Shown piece by piece: positions 9,741 to 16,712 of a stretch of DNA of 64,000 nucleotides. The notes under the pieces were generated by a model. It was not told where the DNA came from, made no database searches, and saw only the letters and a program-made list of their open reading frames with translations. The position numbers were made by a program, and so were the translations under genes. Location: NCBI RefSeq assembly GCF_017875835.1, contig NZ_JAGING010000001.1, positions 1 through 64,000 of the forward strand, written 5' to 3'. The stretch's first letter is position 1; the number at the start of each line of letters is the position of its first letter. Source of the stretch: Psychrobacter sp. PL19 (GTDB lineage Bacteria; Pseudomonadota; Gammaproteobacteria; Pseudomonadales; Moraxellaceae).

Positions 9741-9773
9741 AAAAAAATAAGGCCACGAATGGCCTTATTTTTT
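9741..9773. terminator. Bidirectional rho-independent terminator
   Basis: AATAAGGCC (9746-9754) pairs with GGCCTTATT (9761-9769) over a 6-base loop. A-tracts precede it and T-tracts follow, so it works as an intrinsic terminator on either strand. It lies just past the stop codon of the minus-strand old yellow enzyme gene. Confidence 0.8.
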
Positions 9774-9792
9774 AACTGTTTTTATTTTTTAG

Positions 9793-10932
9793 CTATTTCT
9801 GATAGTAGGGATAATCACTATAACCAATGTCAGTGCCGCCATACATAGTGGCAGGGTCGGCCTCATTGAGTGGCCAGTTGTTGGCTATGCGCTCAGGTAA
9901 GTCGGGATTAGCAAGAAAAGGACGACCAAAGGCAAATAAATCACCATAATCTTTGGATAACATATTGACTGACTTCTCTACAGTATATTTACCTGCATAG
10001 ATAATACGTCCTGAAAACTCTGCTCTGACCGCTTGATAAAATGACTCCGGTAAATCAGGAGCATTATCCCAATCGGCTTCAGCAATAGATAAGTAAGCAA
10101 TGCCCGCTTGTTCGAGCACTTTGACCGCTTCAACATAAGTGTGGTGAGGGTCTGATTCTACTAAACCTAAATACACGCGGGTCTCGTTGGTACTAGCAAA
10201 TAAAGGCGCAAACCGCACACCCAGACGATCAGCACCAACGACGTCACTGACAGCTGCGACGATCTCTTTTAAGAAGCGCAGACGATTGGTCAGCGAACCC
10301 CCATATTGGTCATCACGTATATTACTGTGCTCAGAGATAAACTGATTCACTAAGTAACCATTAGCACAATGAAGTTCTACACCATCAAAGCCAGCTTCTA
10401 ATGCATTACGTGCTGCTTGAGCGTACATATTTACCAGATCGCCAACCTCGTCTGTGCTAAGGGCACGTGGTACGCTTGGATCATCTAAAGCCCCTTCGCC
10501 TGGGCCTGTTTCGATGAATACTTTTACATTATCAGCAGCTATAACAGAAGGACCGATAGGTTGGGCTGCGTTTGGTTGTAAGCTGGTGTGAGACACGCGG
10601 CCTACGTGCCAAAGCTGAGCAAAAATAATACCGCCCGCTGCATGTACGGCTTGCGTTGTTTTTTTCCAGCCTTCAATTTGGGCTTGTGAGTGTATACCTG
10701 GTGTCCATGCGTAGCCTTGGCCTCTTGGCTCAATCTGTGTGCCCTCAGTTACCATAAATCCTGCTGAGGCGCGCTGTGCATAGTAGCTCGCCATCAAGTC
10801 GTTAGGAATATTGTCAGGTTGGGTGCTACGAGAGCGTGTCAACGCTGGCATCACAATACGATTTTTGAGCGTATACGGTCCAAGTTTTACAGATGAAAAT
10901 AAAGTGCTGGTATCTAGATTAGGCTGTGTCAT
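9793..10932 (-). CDS. Old yellow enzyme family NADH:flavin oxidoreductase (NemA-like)
   Basis: 379 aa, full-length FMN-dependent alkene reductase of the OYE/N-ethylmaleimide reductase type. It would reduce activated C=C bonds of enones, maleimides or nitro compounds using NAD(P)H. Seen: N-terminal KLGPYTLKNRIVMPALTRSR, HVGRVSH (109-115), the substrate-binding pair His188/Asn191 followed by Tyr193 in ELHCANGY, the conserved EHSNIRDDQYGGSLTNR, and C-terminal FMN-phosphate region FAFGRPFLANPDLPER. It is divergently oriented from a LysR gene 148 bp away, a classic regulator-target arrangement. Exact substrate is unknown, so no gene symbol is given. Confidence 0.93.
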   Translation of the reverse strand: MTQPNLDTSTLFSSVKLGPYTLKNRIVMPALTRSRSTQPDNIPNDLMASYYAQRASAGFMVTEGTQIEPRGQGYAWTPGIHSQAQIEGWKKTTQAVHAAGGIIFAQLWHVGRVSHTSLQPNAAQPIGPSVIAADNVKVFIETGPGEGALDDPSVPRALSTDEVGDLVNMYAQAARNALEAGFDGVELHCANGYLVNQFISEHSNIRDDQYGGSLTNRLRFLKEIVAAVSDVVGADRLGVRFAPLFASTNETRVYLGLVESDPHHTYVEAVKVLEQAGIAYLSIAEADWDNAPDLPESFYQAVRAEFSGRIIYAGKYTVEKSVNMLSKDYGDLFAFGRPFLANPDLPERIANNWPLNEADPATMYGGTDIGYSDYPYYQK

Positions 10933-11080
10933 AAAACTCTCTTTTAAAGCAAACTAATGGGCTTATCATTTGAACCACGTCACCTGTTTTGAGGTTTGAT
11001 TGGTTACTTAAGCAATATTGGTAAGCATAGAGTTTTACAGGTACAATTAGAAACAACCGTTTTTTGTTTAAGATACAACT

Positions 11081-11965
11081 ATGAATGGTATTAATCGGCT
11101 CGATATCAAGCAGCTTAGAGTGCTACACGCGCTGCTGGATCTAAAAAACCTCTCGCAAGTCGCACGCAAAATGGGGCTAACGCAACAAGCCATTAGTGAG
11201 CAGCTGCGTAAGTTGCGCGATTTATTTGATGATCGCTTATTTATTCGCCAAGGCAATAGCATGGTGCCAACGCCAAAAGCGCTATCGATGCAGCAGCCCA
11301 TTAGCCTTATATTAAAGCAGTTAGAAACACTGTTAGAGCCTGATGTGTTTTCGCCGCAGACCTATAAAGGTGTGTTTACGATTAGTGCGACCGACTACGC
11401 AACACAGGCACTGTTACCACAGCTGTTTAATATTACACGCCGAAAAGCACCCGGTCTAAAATTAATAGTACGCGACTTTGCCTCCGACAATATTAATCAG
11501 CTTATTACAGCAGGTGAGCTTGACCTGCTAATTACCTTTCCAGAATTCATTCCTGATAACTTAGCGTATGTGACTTTGCTTGAAGAGCAGCATTTATGCA
11601 TTACCGGCTGTGGCAACGAATTTATAAAAGAGCCGTTAACATTAGCGCAAATTGCCGCTCATCCACAGCTGGTGGTATCCCCTTCGCGTGCGAATCTGCG
11701 CGGCTCTCACGATCAGTGGTTTGCAGCAAGAGGGCTTAAGCGAAATATTGTTATGTCGGTTCCTAGCTTTTCGGCGGTGCCCGATATCCTACATACCACC
11801 GATATGATTGCCTTCTATCCTGCGCGACTATTACCCAGTAGTAAGGTTAAAAAATTAGAAGTGGAGGACTTGCCACCGACATTCAAGGTCATAGCGGCAT
11901 GGCATCCACGTACCAGCGACAGTCCCGTTCACAGTTGGTTAATTAAGCAACTACAAGAGTTATAG
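11081..11965 (+). CDS. LysR-family transcriptional regulator
   Basis: 294 aa. The N-terminal winged helix-turn-helix (about 8-67) reads LDIKQLRVLHALL, then LSQVARKMGLTQQAISEQLRKLRDLF and DDRLFIRQGN, diagnostic of LysR proteins. An effector-binding periplasmic-protein-like domain follows (about 95-290; FTISATDYATQALLPQL). It probably controls the divergent old yellow enzyme gene, with the shared 148-bp spacer holding the operator. This is inferred from arrangement; I could not single out a convincing T-N11-A box. The effector is unknown. Confidence 0.93.
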   Translation: MNGINRLDIKQLRVLHALLDLKNLSQVARKMGLTQQAISEQLRKLRDLFDDRLFIRQGNSMVPTPKALSMQQPISLILKQLETLLEPDVFSPQTYKGVFTISATDYATQALLPQLFNITRRKAPGLKLIVRDFASDNINQLITAGELDLLITFPEFIPDNLAYVTLLEEQHLCITGCGNEFIKEPLTLAQIAAHPQLVVSPSRANLRGSHDQWFAARGLKRNIVMSVPSFSAVPDILHTTDMIAFYPARLLPSSKVKKLEVEDLPPTFKVIAAWHPRTSDSPVHSWLIKQLQEL

Positions 11966-11970
11966 AAATA

Positions 11971-12132
11971 TTAGTGCTTACTTGTTCTATCGTCGTGAGC
12001 CTTGCTCCGCCGACACTTCTCAGAGCAATAAATAACCTGCTCCCAATCCTTTTCCCACTTCTTGCGCCAGCTAAAGGGCCGCTGGCAGACGGGGCAGATT
12101 TTTTGCGGTAGGTTTACTTTTTTATGTGCCAT
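11971..12132 (-). CDS. DUF2256 small zinc-ribbon protein
   Basis: A 53-aa frame beginning [10 protein letters not shown]. Two CxxC-like knuckles, CPVCQRPF at 13-20 and YCSEKC at 35-40, flank the signature [12 protein letters not shown]; this is the DUF2256 pattern. It likely binds one zinc ion. Function is unknown; relatives are often seen near photolyase/cryptochrome genes, but none is nearby here. It is followed 45 bp upstream (in its reading sense) by a second copy of the same family. The stop codon lies only 6 bp from the convergent LysR stop codon. Confidence 0.85.
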   Translation of the reverse strand: MAHKKVNLPQKICPVCQRPFSWRKKWEKDWEQVIYCSEKCRRSKAHDDRTSKH

Positions 12133-12177
12133 CGTCTGCTTCCTTGTTCCCGTATATTTCTACTTCACTATTAACGC

Positions 12178-12348
12178 CTATTTATCTTCTTTTTGATGAT
12201 CTAGCCCTTCGTATTTTTTCACGCGTCGACACTGATCTGAGCAATAGACCATACTCTCCCAGTTTTTATCCAACTTTTTACTCCAGCTAAACTCTCGGAG
12301 GCAAACCGGACATTCTTTTTTCCGTACATTTTTCTTTTTTTGTGCCAT
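12178..12348 (-). CDS. DUF2256 small zinc-ribbon protein (second copy)
   Basis: A 56-aa frame beginning MAQKKKNVRK, with CPVCLREFSW at 13-22 and YCSDQCRR at 35-42. It shares spacing and signature residues with its neighbour but has diverged (for example LDKNWESMV versus WEKDWEQVI), so this is an older tandem duplication or two subfamilies side by side. Highly basic N-terminus and tail. No known function; DNA or RNA contact is possible from the charge but is not shown. Confidence 0.83.
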   Translation of the reverse strand: MAQKKKNVRKKECPVCLREFSWSKKLDKNWESMVYCSDQCRRVKKYEGLDHQKEDK

Positions 12349-12425
12349 ATATTTCTCATTAAATTGTTTAATACCTAAATTATTTAGGACATTAGTGACT
12401 TAACACTAATTTTAAAACTTAAAAG

Positions 12426-13460
12426 TTAACGACCCCACACTGGGGATCGAACCACTCCGCCTGCCTTACTGCTGATAGTATAACTTGTACCGCCAGATAA
12501 TGACTGTATAACTAAACTACCACCATTTTGGGCACTGCCTTGCACATTTTTGGTTGGATAGACGGCATAACCACCACTTGGTGATAGGCGTGCTGGTTCA
12601 TCCAGACCCGTTTCTGCTAGAGTGACGACTTGTCCGGTTGTTAGGGTCATCACCGCTGCTTGACGACCGTTCAGATAACCCATACGTGTGCCATCAAGAC
12701 TGAGCTGGGGACTGGCTGCATAGCTACTGGTAGATATCTGAGTAGCATTACCCGTCGCGAAGTTATAACGATAGATACGTGGACGGCCAGCGCGGACTTT
12801 ATCACTGGTATATACGAAGCTTTGCCCATCGGCAGCGTAGCTCGGCTGTACTTCGGTGCTTGGTAAAGTGGTCAATTGCGTGGTGGCGCCAGTGCTCAAA
12901 AGCATCTCATATATGTCGGCATTGCCACCAGCCGTCGAACTATACAGCAGCTTTTGTCCATCTGGTGAAAATGACGCAGATAAATTGCTACCATTAACGT
13001 TTACCACTAGATTATAAGCGTTGCTATTGCGATCATAAATATAAATTTTGGGCGACTGTCGTGGCACTTGCTTACTATAGGCCAATAGCTGTCCATTAGT
13101 TGACCAGGCTGGCGCATATATATAACCCTTGAGTTGCTCGATTAATTGTCGCTCGCTGCCGTCAGGACGAATGCTATAAAGCGTAGATATTTTAGCAGAA
13201 CCTGCGCCCTGTTCTTCTACATAAGCAATACGACCTTGACGGTCTATGATGGGCATCGCCGCCGTTAACGGATTATTAGCCATACTACTAGCATTATGGG
13301 GCTTAATGGCGGTTGGCAAGGTGGTGCAAGCACTCAAAATACTCAAGGCCGCAGCAATAGTAGTGACAGCAACCACTCTATCGATCGAGCCGTACTTGAC
13401 TGAACGCTGATGGATGGAGCCTTGATTGATAGGACACTGGTGAATGGTAGGACTAGTCAT
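12426..13460 (-). CDS. TolB-like beta-propeller lipoprotein
   Basis: From the ATG at 13460 the product is 344 aa; a longer frame to 13523 adds 21 residues that do not look like a signal peptide. Cys45 sits in the lipobox LSAC after a hydrophobic stretch (VVAVTTIAAALSI), predicting an envelope lipoprotein. Residues about 70-340 consist of PD40/TolB-type blades: LYSIRPDGSERQLI, APAWSTNGQLLAYSK, ASFSPDGQKLLYSS, PSYAADGQSFVYTS, PQLSLDGTRMGYL. It lacks the N-terminal domain of true TolB and has no tol-pal genes around it, so it is a TolB-like propeller, not TolB itself. The start choice is moderately sure because the ribosome binding site is weak. Confidence 0.82.
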   Translation of the reverse strand: MTSPTIHQCPINQGSIHQRSVKYGSIDRVVAVTTIAAALSILSACTTLPTAIKPHNASSMANNPLTAAMPIIDRQGRIAYVEEQGAGSAKISTLYSIRPDGSERQLIEQLKGYIYAPAWSTNGQLLAYSKQVPRQSPKIYIYDRNSNAYNLVVNVNGSNLSASFSPDGQKLLYSSTAGGNADIYEMLLSTGATTQLTTLPSTEVQPSYAADGQSFVYTSDKVRAGRPRIYRYNFATGNATQISTSSYAASPQLSLDGTRMGYLNGRQAAVMTLTTGQVVTLAETGLDEPARLSPSGGYAVYPTKNVQGSAQNGGSLVIQSLSGGTSYTISSKAGGVVRSPVWGR

Positions 13461-13662
13461 AAGGTAAAACTCAGTTGATTTTGACCACAAGCAGACATAT
13501 GAATAATATATGATAAACAACACTACTCATATTTTAACTCAATTATCCATCAGCTTTGCACTAACGATACGCTAAAATTTACTTAATTTTTATTGGTTAA
13601 TTGACTATTTATTGATACTGCTTATTGATACTGCCTATTAATTCTTCTGTGCCATAAAAAAC

Positions 13663-13692
13663 GCCCCACTAGATTATAGTGAGGCATTTTTT
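13663..13692 (-). terminator. Rho-independent terminator of the META gene
   Basis: GCCCCACTA (13663-13671) pairs with TAGTGAGGC (13677-13685) with one mismatch. On the minus strand the hairpin is followed by a T-run, placing it downstream of the META-domain gene. Confidence 0.75.
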
Positions 13693-13773
13693 ATATATAA
13701 ACCATTTAGCTTTTTTATAGTTATAAAGTTATTTAAGCTAAAAAGTTATGACTAAGCAATTATTAATAACCAC

Positions 13774-14262
13774 TTATTTAGAAACTGCTTTGAACTGTGC
13801 AACTTGACTGGCATTTTCAATCATCAACATAGGCACATTATTCGCATTTTTACTTATACTATATTTACCTTGTACGGTTGCCATTGTAGCGGTATCAAAG
13901 CTGGCTTGTGGTTCAGGACAGGCCATCATGGTGCTAAGTACATTGTTTAATTTAACATTGCCGTTAACAATCGAGTATTCAGCACCTATGTTATTACAAG
14001 TATTCATAAAAGTAACGCGATCATTGCCGTTAACCTTCATGAAGTTTAGGATTAATGGCTTGGCTGGATCGAAGAATAGCTGGGTAACCTTAGCGCCATT
14101 AGTACGCTTGGCTTCAACGAGCTGCCAGTTATAAGCTTGTAACGCATCATTAGTAAGCGTCTGAGCAACTGGGGTAGTAACGCTTGGGGTTGTTTGGCAA
14201 CCGGCTGCTAGCGTACCTACAGCCAGAGTTGCTGCCATCATTATTTTAGTCATGTTTTTCAT
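13774..14262 (-). CDS. META-domain (HslJ-like) lipoprotein
   Basis: 162 aa. Signal peptide with lipobox LAAGC (Cys22). The body has the META/HslJ pattern: YNWQLVEAKRTNG, then LILNFMKVNGNDRVTFMNTCNNIGAEYSI, NVLSTMMACPEP and a C-terminal LMIENASQVAQFKA. The two cysteines in NTC and MAC are the usual META pair. HslJ proteins are heat-inducible in E. coli and associated with novobiocin tolerance; the role here is unknown. A strong ribosome binding site CAGGAG stands 6 bases before the ATG. A run of 12-bp direct repeats lies immediately upstream in the leader. Confidence 0.88.
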   Translation of the reverse strand: MKNMTKIMMAATLAVGTLAAGCQTTPSVTTPVAQTLTNDALQAYNWQLVEAKRTNGAKVTQLFFDPAKPLILNFMKVNGNDRVTFMNTCNNIGAEYSIVNGNVKLNNVLSTMMACPEPQASFDTATMATVQGKYSISKNANNVPMLMIENASQVAQFKAVSK

Positions 14263-14278
14263 ATAAACTCCTGGAATA

Positions 14279-14322
14279 GTTAAATCGATAGTTAAATCGA
14301 TAGTTAAATCGATAGTTAAATC
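14279..14322. repeat. 12-bp tandem repeat upstream of META gene
   Basis: GTTAAATCGATA is repeated about three and a half times without mismatch, ending 17 bp before the META-gene start. The unit contains ATCGAT, so the array is also partly self-complementary. Its closeness to the start puts it in the leader or promoter. Confidence 0.9.
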
Positions 14323-14668
14323 AAAAATGGTACTGGTACTTTTTTAAATTGAATCGACTGTATTTTTATTTTCCTAATATCTACTATTTAATAAAACTTA
14401 CTATTATTACTTACTATTATTTAGCTTAACTAATTAAACTTTACTGGCTTAAATAATGGGGCCAGTATGCCGTGACAATATGTGACTGTCATGACAGTTT
14501 ATGTATATGCTTCAGACAGAGTTTGTTCTCAAGTAGGGTTGTTTTGCTACTAACCCTTGCTAGTTTTACTGGTACCTGCTAACTGATTATTAGGGAGTGT
14601 AGAAGACTATTATGTAATACCTCTCTAATTAATACCTCTCGATCATTTTATGTTACGAGACAGTTATT
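14323..14668. other. Spacer between META gene and lipase relic
   Basis: Very A/T-rich with short imperfect repeats such as ACTTACTATTATT. A small inverted repeat TGACTGTCATGACAGT lies near 14481-14496. The promoter for the META gene must lie here; no gene is seen. Confidence 0.4.
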
Positions 14669-15365
14669 TTATAGATTTGCTTTTTTGAGATGACTGACCT
14701 GATCCCGGTATAAGGTTTTAGGATTGGGTTGACCACAATACTCTGTAGGCAGTGCTGCTGGAAACTTGGCATTGAATTGGGACGCACCATCAGTAGACAA
14801 GGCTACGAGCGATTGCCAACCATCTTATTCCTATATTTTTGCAATACTGATTTCTGAGCCGACGTCCGTAAAACCACCAATGAGCTCAAAGAAACCTAAC
14901 GTAACCCGAGTGGTTATACTGCCTTTTGAAAATACTAATAAAGCTGCATCTGCCGTTTTTGAGCCTTGCTCTGGACTTGAGACTGCGGTGGCAGAAGCGA
15001 CGTATTCTGGTGCCACCCCAACGACATAGCGAATATCAATACCGCCCTGACTGTGGCCAAATAAGTTTACTTTTGGACTTCCTAAGATGGCAGCAATGGT
15101 TCTAACCTGTTGCAGCAATTACTCGCCACGAATCTCACTGTTATTGATAGCAGAGGTTTTAGTATGATTTGAACTGGGGTTTTTGCTACTGACCAGTTTG
15201 CAACCGTTGGCATTGGCACAGTTGTAATATTGTGCGGCTTGAGCAAAGATAGTTTGCAGGGTTAACAGCAATATACCGGCACCAATAGCCCCAACAGTGG
15301 GTAAAAATGCAAAAGAAACGCCTCTATTTATGGGTAAACTTAGAATTATGGAGAAACTTAGAATA
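14669..15365 (-). pseudogene. Decayed secreted triacylglycerol lipase
   Basis: Reading the minus strand in one frame gives a hydrophobic leader (VGAIGAGILLLTLQTIFAQA), then a short stretch ending NNSEIRGE, a stop, then LLQQVRTIAAILGSPKVNLF and GHSQGG, the nucleophile elbow of lipases. After GFTDVGSEISIAKI come two more stops within three codons, then the C-terminal region DGWQSLVALSTDGASQFNA ending FPAALPTEYCG. These blocks match Psychrobacter/Pseudomonas-type lipases in order, but the N-terminal catalytic half between leader and RGE is missing, no in-frame ATG opens the leader, and three stops interrupt it. Each stop (TAA, TAG, TAA) is one C-to-T change from a Gln codon, and at RGE-stop-LLQQ homologues carry Gln. 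The longest intact piece, 14831-15118, is therefore a fragment and not a gene. Confidence 0.85.
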
Positions 15366-15580
15366 CATTACGAATATCCTTGGTAATATTCAACAAGGTT
15401 CTGTTAACTTACTGCAAAATCAGACGACTATTCGGACGACTATATAGTCATTATGGTAATCATTATAGGCAACCAATGGTGTATTTATAGTAGCTGGCGA
15501 CCGTATATCAGGTCAAAACCGTCATCTATGCATTTATGATATAATTCAACCACATAAATTCCATAACTATAAGCACGATA

Positions 15581-16375
15581 ATGATGACTAAAAAATCTCT
15601 AATCCAATCCCCCGAAGCGATAGAAAAAATGCGTGTCGCCGGCAAGCTTGCCAGCGAGCTACTGGTCATGTTAGACGAGCATGTCAAAGTGGGCATCAGT
15701 ACTGAAGCGTTGAATCAAATTGCCCATGATTATATCGTTAATGTGCAGCAAGCTATCCCAGCACCGCTTAATTATAATGGCTTCCCTAAATCGATTTGTA
15801 CTTCGGTCAACCATGTGGTGTGTCACGGTATTCCTACCGAAAACAAACTGCTTAAAGACGGCGACATTATCAACATCGATGTGACGGTCATTAAAGATGG
15901 TTACTATGGCGACACCTCAAAAATGTGGATTGTCGGTAATGGCTCCATCATGGCCAAGCGCATTTGTAAAGTGGCACAAGATGCCTTGTACGCGGGTATG
16001 AAAGTGGTGAAGGATGGTGCACGCTTGGGTGACATCGGCGCCGCTATTCAAGAAGTGGTCGAGCCTGAACGCTTCAGTATCGTACGCGAGTTCTGTGGTC
16101 ACGGTATCAGCAATGAGTTCCATCACGAGCCCCAAGTCATGCATTACGGTAAAAAAGGTACAGGCTTTGAGTTGAAGACCGGTATGACCTTTACTATTGA
16201 GCCAATGATAAATGAAGGCAAATGGCAAACCAAAATTCTACCGGACGAATGGACGGCAATTACTAAAGACCGTAAGCTGTCAGCGCAGTGGGAACATACC
16301 ATGGTCGTAACAGATAATGGCTGTGAGGTATTTACTACCCGCCCCGAAGAAGATTTAAGCTTTTTGACTCAGTAA
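15581..16375 (+). CDS. map: Type I methionine aminopeptidase
   Basis: Removes the initiator methionine from nascent proteins. 264 aa, the usual bacterial type I length without an SH3 extension. Metal ligands are seen as Asp100, Asp111 (GDTSKMW), His174 (CGHGISNEFHHEP), Glu207 (FTIEPMIN) and Glu238 (WEHTMVV); substrate His82 is in VCHGIP. The gene opens ATGATG, so the first or second Met may be used. It precedes glnD and dapC, an order common in proteobacteria, but a terminator and a 330-bp spacer separate them here. Confidence 0.97.
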   Translation: MMTKKSLIQSPEAIEKMRVAGKLASELLVMLDEHVKVGISTEALNQIAHDYIVNVQQAIPAPLNYNGFPKSICTSVNHVVCHGIPTENKLLKDGDIINIDVTVIKDGYYGDTSKMWIVGNGSIMAKRICKVAQDALYAGMKVVKDGARLGDIGAAIQEVVEPERFSIVREFCGHGISNEFHHEPQVMHYGKKGTGFELKTGMTFTIEPMINEGKWQTKILPDEWTAITKDRKLSAQWEHTMVVTDNGCEVFTTRPEEDLSFLTQ

Positions 16376-16383
16376 TATAATAG

Positions 16384-16409
16384 AAGATCGCTTAGGCGGT
16401 CTTTTTTTT
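16384..16409 (+). terminator. Rho-independent terminator after map
   Basis: AGATCGC (16385-16391) pairs with GCGGTCT (16396-16402) with one G-U-type pair, followed by eight T's. It lies 9 bases past the map stop codon. Confidence 0.85.
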
Positions 16410-16712
16410 GGCCCATTTTATTGAAATATTGGTAATATTTCCTAAATAATATTCCTTAAAGAGCCTGACTGATAGTTATCAAAAATACTATCGAGGTGCT
16501 TTGGTAGCCATAACAGAATGAATTCTGTAATAAACTACTATAAAAGTATTCTACTGGTTTTGCTATAGGCCTATTATGTAAGGTAAGCATTACGCTTGCT
16601 TATTTTCTGCCTTTATACTTTTTATTACGCTTATTATGATTTTATTACACTTATTATTGTTGTATTACACTTATTATTGTTCTTATTTTAAATTATTAAT
16701 TGGATAACGCTC
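16410..16712. other. Spacer between map and glnD
   Basis: A/T-rich, with imperfect direct repeats of a TTATTACACTTATTATT-like unit at about 16619-16690, just before glnD. No gene is seen. The glnD promoter presumably lies here. Confidence 0.5.

Noticed and set aside
4978..9745. Integrated island with attachment sites around the cassette
   Set aside because: No integrase, tRNA end or matching direct repeats were found at the borders; transfer is suggested only by composition.
14766..15029. Plus-strand 87-codon frame over the lipase relic
   Set aside because: Antisense shadow of the lipase pseudogene; the opposite strand carries recognisable lipase motifs.
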